DNA of 64,000 bases. It comes from Mucilaginibacter pedocola (lineage in GTDB: Bacteria > Bacteroidota > Bacteroidia > Sphingobacteriales > Sphingobacteriaceae). The notes under the pieces were generated by a model. The model was given only the letters and a program-made list of their open reading frames with translations. It was not told the origin of the DNA and ran no database searches. Positions within the stretch are counted from its first letter, which is position 1. Each line of letters starts with the position of its first letter. The DNA is taken from positions 434,001 to 498,000 of the forward strand of contig NZ_MBTF01000012.1 in the NCBI RefSeq assembly GCF_002013915.1, given 5' to 3'. This document shows, in pieces, positions 43,204 to 53,612 of this stretch. The position numbers and the translations under genes are program-made.

Positions 43204-46200
43204 CGCCGGTTTAGTTGATAAGCACGCATAGGCTGTTGATTAATACCGAACAGAATTTTATTGCCAACGGTGGTAACACTCCGCACATCTCCCCACAGGT
43301 TAAAGCCCGACGCTTTTTGGCTTATGGTTGTAAAGCTTCCATTTTTACCGCCCTTTAACAGCAGCCCAAAATTGGCATCAGCCTTGCCGAAACGTAACCT
43401 GGCGTTATTAGTATTTCCGCACAACAACAGGTCGGTAATGCCATCACTATCGTAATCTAATTGTGTTATAGTAAATACCGGCGAAAACTGAGCCTCTGCA
43501 GGTAATTTCGCCTCATGCAATTCGCCCTTGACATCGCTTAAGAAAAGTGTTGTGGCCAGCGTGTTAGCGGTAAGGCGGCCTGCGCCCTGTAATTCTTCAG
43601 CAGAAAATATATCATTAAGGGCGGCATCGGCATACGATTTATAATCGGTAAAGCGGCCCCGCATCATGCTCATCTGCTCCAGTAACTCATCCCGGGTTAC
43701 AAAGGGGTAGCTTTTATGGTTAATGTAAAAGCACAAGATGGGGTCAATAGCGCCATTCTTATCAAAATCTTTAAAATACAATTCAGCAGGCTCGGCATCA
43801 CTAGCTTTGCATTGCGTGTTGGTACCCTGATTGCCCAATACCAGGTCGGGATGCCCATCGTTATTCAGGTCTGCTACGCTTATGCAATTCCACCATCCCG
43901 AATGTTTTTTGGAGACGTACTTAGCGGTTTGGTCTTCAAAGCTATTGCCTTTATTGATATAAATTGTCACGGGTAGCCACTCGCCTACTACGATCAGATC
44001 GGGCCGCTTATCGCCGTTCATATCTGCCCAGGCGGCATCGGTAATCATGCCCAACTTTGCCAATTGTGGAAGGTATTGCACGGTAACATCCTTAAAATGG
44101 CCCTTACCATCGTTAAGCAGTAAATAACTTTGCGGTGCCTCGGGGTAACGGCCGGGAACAACCCTCCCACCCAGGAAAATATCGGCAAAGCCATCGCCGT
44201 TTATGTCCGCCGCCTTTGCACAGCTTTTACTGGTATGAAGCGCGGGCAAGGTATTTAAGGCTTTTATAAAATTGCCTTTGCCATCGTTTAAATATAAGTC
44301 ATCACCGAGGACCTCATCGCCGGGTTGCAAATCGTGGTAACCGCCCGATGCACAAAGCAGGTCGGGGTGCCCATCATTATTCGCATCAAAAAACAAGGGG
44401 ATAACTTCGCTTTTCAGCTTGTCGCCATCAAAAACCGAAAGGCTTTTCTTTACAAAACCACCGGCTGCATTCTGTATAAAAAGTGCGGATGGCTGGCCGC
44501 TGCCTCCGCCTATCAAAATATCTTCGAGCCCATCGCCATTCACATCAGCCTTTGCCGTACGTGGCCCCGAAAATGATAGCGCATTGGTTAAGAGGGGCTG
44601 CCTCTTAAAATCATTAATTTCGGTAATTGACGAAGTAAAGTTAACCGGGCTGGCAATCTCAGAAAAAGCAGGGCGTGATGAAGGTACATTAGCAGTTGTT
44701 ACCGTTGCATCTTTCTCCGAAACATTAAGCGTATGGTTAAGTACAGGCCGCTCAATAATTTGTGTCCTTCCGGTTGGCCATTGTATTTTTAAGGTATCCA
44801 CCGCTTTAGTTTTGCCCAAGCCAAAATGGATAATTGTGGTAACTGTTGATTGGTACCCACGCGCCGGCATTTGCTGAATGGTTTGCTGTTTACCCTGCGC
44901 ATAAACTGTAACCTTTGCCCCTATTCCGTCGGTATTTTTATTGTTGCCTTTTAGTTTAACATCCAGGTAATTGTTGCCGGTTGTTGCGTTGGCGTTGTTT
45001 TGAAATATGGATGCAGGTTGGTTAACGTTGTTGATCACCAGGTCCAAATCGCCATCGTTATCCAAATCGGCGTAGGCGCTGCCATTGCTGTTAGATGGCC
45101 GGGTAATGCCCCATTTGGCAGATACATCTTGATAGGTAAACCCGCCCGTGTTTTGAAACAGGTAGTTTTTAACATCCGAAGCGGGCATCTCTTTTACCAG
45201 GTTAAGCAAGTCCTGGCGCATTACGCTGCGGTCTTTCAAGTTATCGCCCATATACTTCAGGAAATCCATATTAGTATAATCGCGCAGAAAACCGTTAGAT
45301 ACAAAAAGGTCCTTCCAGCCGTCGTTATCATAATCGGCAAATAGCGGTGCCCAACTCCAATCGGTATTAGATACTCCCGCCAACTGCCCTACCTCACTAA
45401 AAGTGCCGTTACCGTTGTTTACATGCAGCATGTTACGCATGTACTGGTAGTAAAAACCCGCCTTTACGTTCATGTTAAAGTACTCGTAATTATCGGTACC
45501 CATTAATAACTTTTGGCGGTAATTATCTTCGGGCAGCATGTCGAGCGTGTAAATATCCGGGTGCCCGTCGTTATTAATATCGCTAACCTCGTTCCCCATC
45601 GAATAGAACGAGGTGTGCCCCAGTGTTTGCGTTAATTTATTGGTAAAGGTTCCGTCGCGGTTGTTTATATACAGTTTATCGGGTACACTGTAATCATTAT
45701 CCATATAAATATCGGGCCAGCCGTCGCCGTTAATATCTGCTATACCCGCCGCCAGCCCGTAGGATATGGTTCCGTTCTCTATACCCGTTGCGGCGGTAAC
45801 ATCTTCAAACCTGTCGTTATTGTTTTTTAATAGCCTTGCCCCCCGCTCCGTATCCTTGGTTTTCACCAAATCTTTAAGGGCGTATACATCAATATTATTC
45901 AGGCGTTCGGGGCTGTGGTTAACCAATAGCAGGTCAAGGTCGCCATCGTTATCGTAATCAAAAAAATAACCCTGGGTGCTGTAAGATGGGAAGTTGAGCC
46001 CGTATTCGTTCGTTTGGTCTTTAAACTGCGGTATGCCTTGCGCGTTATTGCCCTGGTTTATCATCAGCTGGTTCACCCGTTTTTCGGGGCGCAACTTTCC
46101 GGAGTAGCAAAGGTAAAGGTCGGGTAGCCCGTCGCCGTTTATATCGGCCACGGTAGTACTGGTTTTCCATGGCCCGGGGCGGCCCGCAACACCGGCTATT

Positions 46201-46556
46201 GTCGTAATATCCTCAAATGCCATATTGCCTTTGTTGAGGTACATTTTATTATCCACCATATTACCGGTGAAATAAATATCCTGCAGCCCGTCGCTATTAA
46301 AATCGCCAATGGCAACACCGCCGCCATTGTAAAAATACTCGTACACCAACACGTTGGTATTTAAGCCCTCGGTAAGTTCATTAATAAAACCTATATGCGT
46401 TTTGGCAGTATCTAATTCATTAAAAAGTGTTGCCGTGTCGCCATTGTTGCCGGAGGAGCCACCTTTGCATGCCGACAGGAAAAGCGCACAAAAACACAGG
46501 CCTGCGCAAATAAGGTTAATGGGGCGGGGCGTATACCCCGGGTATTGCCGTTTCAT
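43200..46556 (-). CDS. CRTAC1-type FG-GAP/VCBS repeat lipoprotein
   Basis: The product has 1118 residues with a lipobox (LSAC, lipid Cys about residue 30). It consists of many FG-GAP/VCBS repeats with calcium-loop motifs such as DFNSDGLQDIYFTGN, DINGDGLPDLYLCYS and DYDNDGDLDLLLVN. An ASPIC/UnbV segment occurs in the middle (VTVYAQGKQQTIQQMPARGY). Such beta-propellers act in carbohydrate binding or adhesion at the surface. It has no enzyme motif. It precedes and overlaps the haloperoxidase-like gene by four bases. Its start is 159 bp downstream of the regulator's stop. Confidence 0.9.
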   Translation of the reverse strand: MKRQYPGYTPRPINLICAGLCFCALFLSACKGGSSGNNGDTATLFNELDTAKTHIGFINELTEGLNTNVLVYEYFYNGGGVAIGDFNSDGLQDIYFTGNMVDNKMYLNKGNMAFEDITTIAGVAGRPGPWKTSTTVADINGDGLPDLYLCYSGKLRPEKRVNQLMINQGNNAQGIPQFKDQTNEYGLNFPSYSTQGYFFDYDNDGDLDLLLVNHSPERLNNIDVYALKDLVKTKDTERGARLLKNNNDRFEDVTAATGIENGTISYGLAAGIADINGDGWPDIYMDNDYSVPDKLYINNRDGTFTNKLTQTLGHTSFYSMGNEVSDINNDGHPDIYTLDMLPEDNYRQKLLMGTDNYEYFNMNVKAGFYYQYMRNMLHVNNGNGTFSEVGQLAGVSNTDWSWAPLFADYDNDGWKDLFVSNGFLRDYTNMDFLKYMGDNLKDRSVMRQDLLNLVKEMPASDVKNYLFQNTGGFTYQDVSAKWGITRPSNSNGSAYADLDNDGDLDLVINNVNQPASIFQNNANATTGNNYLDVKLKGNNKNTDGIGAKVTVYAQGKQQTIQQMPARGYQSTVTTIIHFGLGKTKAVDTLKIQWPTGRTQIIERPVLNHTLNVSEKDATVTTANVPSSRPAFSEIASPVNFTSSITEINDFKRQPLLTNALSFSGPRTAKADVNGDGLEDILIGGGSGQPSALFIQNAAGGFVKKSLSVFDGDKLKSEVIPLFFDANNDGHPDLLCASGGYHDLQPGDEVLGDDLYLNDGKGNFIKALNTLPALHTSKSCAKAADINGDGFADIFLGGRVVPGRYPEAPQSYLLLNDGKGHFKDVTVQYLPQLAKLGMITDAAWADMNGDKRPDLIVVGEWLPVTIYINKGNSFEDQTAKYVSKKHSGWWNCISVADLNNDGHPDLVLGNQGTNTQCKASDAEPAELYFKDFDKNGAIDPILCFYINHKSYPFVTRDELLEQMSMMRGRFTDYKSYADAALNDIFSAEELQGAGRLTANTLATTLFLSDVKGELHEAKLPAEAQFSPVFTITQLDYDSDGITDLLLCGNTNNARLRFGKADANFGLLLKGGKNGSFTTISQKASGFNLWGDVRSVTTVGNKILFGINQQPMRAYQLNRR

Positions 46557-46715
46557 AAATAAGGGGTAGCCGGCTTTTACAGCGGCGTATAGTTTACATT
46601 ATAATTGGTAGGGCAATATACCCTTAGCATGCTTAGGCCTGCGGGGGCAAATCGTGATAATTTACGGGGTAATATCGTAACACCAACTTGCCAAGCGGTG
46701 TTAAAAATGGCCGCC

Positions 46716-49700
46716 TTAATTACCCGTTCTGCCTATAAACTCATTAGTTACCATATCTTCCGCAAGGTTTTTGCGGTACTTTTTCATGTACTGCGATGGG
46801 TTGACGCCAAACACCTTTTTAAATTGCTCTCTGAAGTATTTGATATCATTTATCCCTACCAAATACGAGGTTTCGAAAATATTGTGGCGGCTGTTGATGA
46901 GTATTTCGGCAGCCTTACGCAGCCTGATAAACCTGATGAACCCGCTTGCAGACTGACCAGAAATGAACTTTATTTTTTTGTATAAGGAGGAATGCGAGAT
47001 CCCCAATTCTCCCGCCAATGTTTGGATATTAAAGTCGGGATCCATCAGGTGTTTTTCTACAACCTTTATACAATTATCAAGGAAGGTTTTATACTCTGCC
47101 GGTATTTTCTGGTTGGTGGCGTTTAGGGTTATTTCGTTATAAAAATACTTCTGCAGGTTATTTTTATTGCGGAGTATACCTGCTACGCGGGCCTTTAACA
47201 ACTCTTTATCAAAGGGCTTACTAATGTAATCGTCGGCACCGCCCTCTATACCCCTTAGTTTAATTTCGGGCGAGGCGCTGGAGGTAAGCAATATAACCGG
47301 TATGTGGCTGATACTGATATCTTCCCTAATGGCGTTACATAGCTCTATCCCGTTCATTTCGTCCATCATTACATCGCTTATAACAATATCAGGCAGCACC
47401 TCTTTAACAAGCTCCAAACCATATCTGCCGTTAATAGCGGAATGAACTTTATAGTCGTTTCTGAAAAGGAGTTTCAAATACTCCCTTATATCGTCATTAT
47501 CGTCTATGATCAGTATCGATTTTTGGTCGGCAGTGGTATCGGGTTCATCAGCAAGCGCTATAACGTCGTCAATGGAATTTTCTACCATCTCGGTTGCTAC
47601 TAATTCCTGCAGTAAAACAGAGGGTGCGGCGCTATCTTCGTAAATGGTATGGCTTGCCAAATGGCCGCTCCCCATAAGTAGTGTAACAACAAACCTGGTG
47701 CCGCCGCCTTCATTATCCTGGTGGCGAATAGTACCGGAATGGCTTTCGACAAATTTTTTGACCAGGAACAGCCCTATGCCAAAGCCACCTACCGATGGGC
47801 CTTTGCCACTCTCCTGCTGGTAAAACCGCGAATAAAGTTTCTCTTCATCTTCTTTTTTAATGCCATAGCCGGTATCTGCCACCTCAATAGTAACCTCGTG
47901 CTGATGCGTGGTAAGCTCCACTTTTATACAGCCGCCTGCTGGTGTAAATTTCATGGCGTTAGATATGAGATTGAACAGCACTATCTCCATTTTCTCCCTA
48001 TCAACAAACAGATCGATATTTTGAGCGCTGCAAACAAACTCGAAATTGAGCCCCTTGGCTTTGGCCTGATGAGTGAAACACAGGAAAACTTCTTTACAAA
48101 GCTCCACAATGTTAAGCTTGCAAATGGTTAAGTTGCCTGCATCCGAATCGGCTTTGCGGAACAGCAGCAGCTGGTCTACCAAGCTCAGCAAGCGTTTTGC
48201 GTTACGGTAAACTATATTCAGGCTGCTGGTATCTACCTCCCTTTCGTGATAAAGCAACTCTTTTATCGGGTTGATGATCAATGTTAACGGCGTGCGGAAC
48301 TCGTGCGAAATATTGGTAAAAAACGACAGTTTACGTTCATTCAATTCTTTATCCTTCTCTGCCGATAGTTGTGCAAGCTTAACCTCGTACTTTAAGTGTG
48401 CCTGTGTTGAGCGGTACAACAGGTAATAATAAATAAGCAGCCCCAGTGCCAATGCATAGCATAAATAAGCCCACCAGGTTTTGTACCAGGGCGGCAGTAT
48501 TTTTACCTGCAGCGTTGCCTGATCATTAAACCACACCCCATCCTGGTTGGCGCACTTTACTTTAAAAGTGTAGTTACCGGGCGGCAGGTAACGGTATACG
48601 GCCAAACGCTGATCGCCCACAAAGTTCCAGGTTTTATCGAGCCCCTCCAGTTTGTAGGCAAACTCGCCCTTTTGAGGATAGGCATAATTCAGCGAAGTAT
48701 ATTGGATAGAAAAAACTGATTGGTCGGGCTGCAAAACCAGTTCGTGGGTTTCATTAATGGCTTTTGAGAGTTCGCTGCCGCTTCCCGGCTGTTGCTGGTT
48801 CTCTTGCCGGTTACCAAAAACCTGGAAGCCTGTTATTACTACTTTAGGCTTAAAATTACTTTTGCTTACGGCTTGGGGGTTAAAAATATTAAGCCCTTCT
48901 GTTCCGCCAAAATACATAGTGCTGTTTTGCCTGTCGTAAATTGCCGAACCAACGTTAAACTGGCCTGCCTGCAATCCGTCGGAGCCATCAAAGTTAGTTA
49001 CCGTCTGCTTTTGGGGCTGTATGTTAGATATGCCTTTATTGGTGCTCACCCATAAAGATTGGTTGGCCCCCTGTTGTATGGCATAAACAGTATTGTTGGC
49101 CAGTTTATTCTGCTCGTTAAAATACCCGAAGGTATGTTTATCAGTATCGTACACCCATAAGCCATCTCCCTCGGTACCTATCCATAGCTTGTTTTGGTAT
49201 AATTGCAGCGCAAATATTACCTGGCTTGGCATAAAACGTTTTTCTTCGGCAACGGTAAAAAACCTGCTGAATTTTTTTGATTTAACATCAAGGTAGTTCA
49301 CGCTGCCGCCATAAGTGCCCAATAACAAATTCCCTTTTGCATCTTCAGCTATCGCCCTCACATCGAAAGAATTTAAAGAGCTATTGGCCGGTGTGTAGTT
49401 GGTAAAGCCGCCCGTGGCCGGGTCAAAAAGGCTAAGACCTCCGCCGTTAGTACCTACCCACAGGTTTTTATGGCTATCCTGAAATATCACCCTAACATCG
49501 TTGGCACCAAGGCTTTTGGCATCGCCTGCTTTGTGGCCGTAATTGGTAAATGAATCGCTACCGGCGTTATACCTGAACAGCCCCTTTGCATAGGTACCAA
49601 ACCATAAATTGCCTTCCCTATCGCAGTAGCCGGATAAAATAGCATTATCCGTTAAGCTGCCCGGGCGGCCATCTGCATAATAACGTTTAACTACGCTGCC

Positions 49701-50885
49701 ATCGGGGCGCGACTTGTAAATACCATCGCCATCGGTACCAAACCACAAAAAACCTTTGCTATCGCGGCACATGCCGTAAAACCTTACCAAACTCTTGCCC
49801 GAAGGGTCTTCATGCACCTTTTGTATACGGGTAAATTTCTCGCTGTTACTGCTCACCATGTATACGCCTTCGCCGTAGGTGCCTACCCAAATGTTATGAT
49901 GGCGGTCGCGGTAAATGGCCTGAACCGACCGTTGCGTTATGTTATAACCATCATCGCCCACTACAGGCATCAATTTAAAATCGGCGGCGTTACCGGCAAA
50001 TTTATGAAGCGATAGTTTGTAAAGCCCACCATCCTGAACGCCAATAAGCAAGTTTCCTTCCTGGTCTTCATTCAGCGAGATATAGGTATTGCTTCTTACA
50101 TCTTTTTGCTGTGTTTGAAAACGGGTGAAGGTGCTTTTAGCCCTGTCGTAATAAAGCAGCCCGGTAGCGGTGGCTATCCACACATTGTGCAAATGGTCCT
50201 CAAAAAAACCGTTTACCCGCCCGGTTACCCTATTATCGGGCGGCAAGGTGTTTATCCCATTGCCAAGCACCCGCCCGTTTTGCTGGCGAAAAATATTAAT
50301 GCCGCCGTCGTTGGTTCCTATCCACAGTAAACCTTTAGAGTCTTCCATTATGGATACAATAAGGTTGCTACTCAGCTGTGGTAAATTAGTGCGGCTATAA
50401 TTATTGAATTTGCCGCTTTGGGGGCTGAAGTAGGAAAAGCCCGAACCGTATGAGGCTACCCAAAGGTTACCGTTATCGGCGTTTACAATGTTATCCACAT
50501 CGTTTTTAATGGCACCGCCTGTTCTGAAGTTATAGTGCGTAAATTTCTCGGTCCGTGTATCAAGCTTGCTTAAGCCGTCTCTGGATGATACCCAAATACA
50601 ACCGGTGCCATCGCTAAAAATGTTTTGAACGTAATTACTTGTTAAGCCTGTAGCGTCGCCGGGTTTTGCTTTGAAAACCTTAAATACCGAGCCATCAAAA
50701 CGGTTTAAACCATCGCTTGTAGCAAACCACATAAAGCCATCTGCATCCTGCGTAATACTGTTTACTATGCCGAACGACAGCCCGTCTTTCAACGCGTATT
50801 TAAGCACCTTGTTTTTTACAGGATCCTGCGCGCGGCAAAAAACTACGGCAAACAACAGTAAAGCCGATAAACAAAAGCACTTCAT
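46716..50885 (-). CDS. Hybrid two-component system sensor/regulator (HTCS)
   Basis: The product has about 1389 residues in one polypeptide. A signal peptide (MKCFCLSALLLFAVVFCRAQ) precedes two periplasmic propellers built from repeats such as DADGFMWFATSDGLNRFDG, then a Y_Y_Y domain and a membrane segment (about 805-826). A histidine kinase follows (His861 in FFTNISHEFRTPL, N-box NLISNAMKFTP, GFGIGLFLVKKF). A receiver domain has Asp1171 (IVISDVMMDEMNG) and the C-terminus is an AraC-type HTH (about 1285-1375). Sugar binding outside would activate transcription of the locus. An ATG at 50912 is an alternative start. It is the expected regulator of the adjacent SusC/D locus. Confidence 0.95.
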   Translation of the reverse strand: MKCFCLSALLLFAVVFCRAQDPVKNKVLKYALKDGLSFGIVNSITQDADGFMWFATSDGLNRFDGSVFKVFKAKPGDATGLTSNYVQNIFSDGTGCIWVSSRDGLSKLDTRTEKFTHYNFRTGGAIKNDVDNIVNADNGNLWVASYGSGFSYFSPQSGKFNNYSRTNLPQLSSNLIVSIMEDSKGLLWIGTNDGGINIFRQQNGRVLGNGINTLPPDNRVTGRVNGFFEDHLHNVWIATATGLLYYDRAKSTFTRFQTQQKDVRSNTYISLNEDQEGNLLIGVQDGGLYKLSLHKFAGNAADFKLMPVVGDDGYNITQRSVQAIYRDRHHNIWVGTYGEGVYMVSSNSEKFTRIQKVHEDPSGKSLVRFYGMCRDSKGFLWFGTDGDGIYKSRPDGSVVKRYYADGRPGSLTDNAILSGYCDREGNLWFGTYAKGLFRYNAGSDSFTNYGHKAGDAKSLGANDVRVIFQDSHKNLWVGTNGGGLSLFDPATGGFTNYTPANSSLNSFDVRAIAEDAKGNLLLGTYGGSVNYLDVKSKKFSRFFTVAEEKRFMPSQVIFALQLYQNKLWIGTEGDGLWVYDTDKHTFGYFNEQNKLANNTVYAIQQGANQSLWVSTNKGISNIQPQKQTVTNFDGSDGLQAGQFNVGSAIYDRQNSTMYFGGTEGLNIFNPQAVSKSNFKPKVVITGFQVFGNRQENQQQPGSGSELSKAINETHELVLQPDQSVFSIQYTSLNYAYPQKGEFAYKLEGLDKTWNFVGDQRLAVYRYLPPGNYTFKVKCANQDGVWFNDQATLQVKILPPWYKTWWAYLCYALALGLLIYYYLLYRSTQAHLKYEVKLAQLSAEKDKELNERKLSFFTNISHEFRTPLTLIINPIKELLYHEREVDTSSLNIVYRNAKRLLSLVDQLLLFRKADSDAGNLTICKLNIVELCKEVFLCFTHQAKAKGLNFEFVCSAQNIDLFVDREKMEIVLFNLISNAMKFTPAGGCIKVELTTHQHEVTIEVADTGYGIKKEDEEKLYSRFYQQESGKGPSVGGFGIGLFLVKKFVESHSGTIRHQDNEGGGTRFVVTLLMGSGHLASHTIYEDSAAPSVLLQELVATEMVENSIDDVIALADEPDTTADQKSILIIDDNDDIREYLKLLFRNDYKVHSAINGRYGLELVKEVLPDIVISDVMMDEMNGIELCNAIREDISISHIPVILLTSSASPEIKLRGIEGGADDYISKPFDKELLKARVAGILRNKNNLQKYFYNEITLNATNQKIPAEYKTFLDNCIKVVEKHLMDPDFNIQTLAGELGISHSSLYKKIKFISGQSASGFIRFIRLRKAAEILINSRHNIFETSYLVGINDIKYFREQFKKVFGVNPSQYMKKYRKNLAEDMVTNEFIGRTGN

Positions 50886-51152
50886 CCCAAGCGAATTAGC
50901 AACACATCTCATAGTAGGGGTATACAGTAATATTTACAAAGTGGCCGGGCTACCGTACCACAAAAAGGCAGGCAGTTATCAGCAAACAGGGCAAATAATA
51001 TAAGTTGAACTCAGTTTATAATGATTGTTAAAATAACAATTAATTTTTAGCTTTTGCAATCACAATTTTCACATTGGCAAGCGAGCTCGCCGGTACTTTC
51101 CACTTAGTGCCGGTACGCAGATATGACCGGATACTTAGCGGACGAAAAAAAA

Positions 51153-51183
51153 TTGCAGCGCCCTCATAAAATCAATAACTTTC
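51153..51183 (+). promoter_or_regulatory. Candidate promoter of GH92 gene
   Basis: TTG (51153-51155), a 20-bp spacer and TAACTTTC (51176-51183) approach the consensus with one mismatch (final G to C), 21 bp before the ATG at 51204. The 318-bp divergent region up to the regulator start holds no gene. Confidence 0.45.
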
Positions 51184-51203
51184 GGGCCTCTATTTAATGT
51201 TCG

Positions 51204-53462
51204 ATGATCAGGAAAACAATCGCATCAGCCGCACTCTCCGTAATATTAAGCGCTACCTTAAACGCTCAAACCACTAAACTAACCAGCAAAGTAGATCCGT
51301 TCATAGGTTCTAAAGATCATGGGCACGTATTTGTAGGTGCCAATGTGCCTTTTGGTGCCGTGCAACTGGGCCCTACCCAAATTGGGCGCGGATGGGATAA
51401 GTTCAACGGCTGGGACTGGTGCTCAGGCTATAACTACATCAGCGAAGAAATACTGGGTTTCACGCATACCCACCTCAGCGGAACAGGCATTGGCGACCTT
51501 AACGATGTAATAATAGTACCCGCTAACGGCCCGCTGCAACTCTACCCTATGCAGTTTAACAAACCCAATACCGGTTACGGCTCGCTGTTCTCAAAAAAAT
51601 CAGAAGTTTGCCAACCGGGCTTTTACGCGGCGCACTTGGATAAATACGATGTTGATGCCAAACTAACCGCAACAGAAAGAGTAGGCATACACCAGTACCA
51701 CTACAATAAAACCGATAATGCGCATATCTTAGTCGACCTGGGATTTGCCATGAATTGGGATAGGCCGATAAAAACCTTCATCAAAAGGGTTAACGATTCT
51801 ACCTTTACGGGTTACCGTTTCTCTACCGGTTGGTCTAAAGATCAGCGCTTGTACTTCTCTATCCGTACATCGCAACCTATTACAAAGGCGCAATTTTACA
51901 GCGATAGCACCTTGCTGAATACGGCACAAGCCGAGGGTTTACACGCTAAAGTAGCTTTGTTTTTTGATGCTGCCAAAAACCCGGATATGATGCTGCGCGT
52001 AGCCATATCGCCGGTTAGCGAGGAAAATGCACTGGCCAACATGAAAGCCGAAGCACCTGCAGGCACATTTGATAGCTTCCGCAAAAAAGCTGATGCTACC
52101 TGGGAAAAAGCACTGGACAGGGTAAAAATAGAAACCACCAACAAAGCCGACCAAACCGTTTTTTACACGGCGCTTTACCACATGTACTTTGGCCCCTCGT
52201 TGTTTAACGATGCCAATAACGATTACCGCGGCACCAACAAAGAGGTTTACAAGAATGCGGCGTTTAAGAATTATACCACCATGTCGTTATGGGATATATA
52301 CCGCGGCTGGGCGCCATTCATGAGCATTACCCGCCCTACCCTGGTGAAAGATATTGTAAAATCGATGCTGGCTATTCATCAGCAACAGGGCCGCTTGCCG
52401 GTTTGGCCGCTGGTTGGCAGCGAGACTGATTGTATGGTAGGCAACCCGGCAATTATTATTATTGCTGATGCATTTGGCAAAGGGCTTATTGACCCTAAAC
52501 AAGCCGAAGAAATTTACCAGGCCATGAAGCATACCGCTATGCGCGATTCATCGGGCTTGCAATACCTTCAAAAACTCAGCTACATACCTGCCGATAAAAT
52601 GCACGAATCTGTTGCCTGGGCTATGGAGTATGCCATTGCCGATGGAGGCATAGCTAAAGTAGCAGCGCAGCTTGGTAAAAAAGCAGATGCCGAATACTTT
52701 ACCAAACGCAGTAAATTATACCAATTGTATTACGATAAACAAGTGGGCTTTTTTAACGGCCGCTTAGCCAACGGGCAGTACCACCGCCCATTCGACCCGG
52801 TATTTTCTAAGCCGGAAACATCTGATTACACCGAGGGTAACGCATGGCAATACCTTTTCCTGGCACCGCAGGATGTACACGGCCTTATAAACTTACTTGG
52901 CGGCCAGCAAACCTTTACCAAAAGGCTGGATAGCTTATTTAGCATTTCATCAGAACTGCGCGAGGGTACAGCACCGGATGTAGCAGGTTTAATTGGCCAA
53001 TACGCACATGGTAACGAACCAAGCCACCACATTGCCTACTTATACAACTACCTTGGCCAGCCCTGGAAAACTGCCGACCGCGTACGCGAGGTATTCGACA
53101 AGTTTTACTCCACCAAAACCGACGGGCTTCCGGGCAACGAAGATGTGGGGCAAATGAGTGCCTGGTATGCATTTAGCTCTCTGGGCCTATATTCGGTAAA
53201 CCCAATGGAAGGAAAGTATGTGTTTGGCTCGCCTTTGTTTGATAAGGCCACGCTGAAATTGGAGAACAACAAAACCTTCACCATCACGGCAAAAAACAAC
53301 AGCAGGCAAAATAAATACATCCAAAAAGTTGAATTAAATGGCAAGCCTTACCCCTACACCTATATTTTGCACAAAAAACTGGTAGCGGGCGGTAACCTGG
53401 TTTTCTACATGGGTTCAAAACCCGGCAAAACTTACGGCGTTGCTGCGGCATCACACCCATAG
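51204..53462 (+). CDS. GH92 family alpha-mannosidase
   Basis: The product has 752 residues with a signal peptide (about 1-21, ATLNAQ). It has an N-terminal beta-sandwich (SKVDPFIGSKDHGHVFVGAN) and an (alpha/alpha)6 catalytic domain. The family motif GNEDVGQMSAWYAFSSLGLY lies near the C-terminus and carries predicted catalytic acidic residues; calcium-dependent, inverting exo-alpha-mannosidases have this layout. It is the only plus-strand enzyme gene in the carbohydrate region, divergent from the regulator. It ends at a strong hairpin (53488). Confidence 0.93.
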   Translation: MIRKTIASAALSVILSATLNAQTTKLTSKVDPFIGSKDHGHVFVGANVPFGAVQLGPTQIGRGWDKFNGWDWCSGYNYISEEILGFTHTHLSGTGIGDLNDVIIVPANGPLQLYPMQFNKPNTGYGSLFSKKSEVCQPGFYAAHLDKYDVDAKLTATERVGIHQYHYNKTDNAHILVDLGFAMNWDRPIKTFIKRVNDSTFTGYRFSTGWSKDQRLYFSIRTSQPITKAQFYSDSTLLNTAQAEGLHAKVALFFDAAKNPDMMLRVAISPVSEENALANMKAEAPAGTFDSFRKKADATWEKALDRVKIETTNKADQTVFYTALYHMYFGPSLFNDANNDYRGTNKEVYKNAAFKNYTTMSLWDIYRGWAPFMSITRPTLVKDIVKSMLAIHQQQGRLPVWPLVGSETDCMVGNPAIIIIADAFGKGLIDPKQAEEIYQAMKHTAMRDSSGLQYLQKLSYIPADKMHESVAWAMEYAIADGGIAKVAAQLGKKADAEYFTKRSKLYQLYYDKQVGFFNGRLANGQYHRPFDPVFSKPETSDYTEGNAWQYLFLAPQDVHGLINLLGGQQTFTKRLDSLFSISSELREGTAPDVAGLIGQYAHGNEPSHHIAYLYNYLGQPWKTADRVREVFDKFYSTKTDGLPGNEDVGQMSAWYAFSSLGLYSVNPMEGKYVFGSPLFDKATLKLENNKTFTITAKNNSRQNKYIQKVELNGKPYPYTYILHKKLVAGGNLVFYMGSKPGKTYGVAAASHP

Positions 53463-53487
53463 ATAATGCCCCCAGCACAATTAAGTG

Positions 53488-53536
53488 TAACAGAAAGAGG
53501 CTGTCTCCTAAGTGCGAGAACAGCCTCTTTCTGTTA
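53488..53536. terminator. Strong bidirectional terminator after GH92
   Basis: A perfect 17-bp stem (taacagaaagaggctgt / acagcctctttctgtta) with a 15-base loop lies between the convergent GH92 and GH97 genes. Its core (gaggctgtctc) resembles a terminator type common in Bacteroidota. Confidence 0.8.
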
Positions 53537-53612
53537 TAGCGGGGAATTTAGGGTGTATACGAACTTACAGATATGTTAAATAAGCCTGCGCGGGCATACA
53601 AACATTGGTTAC

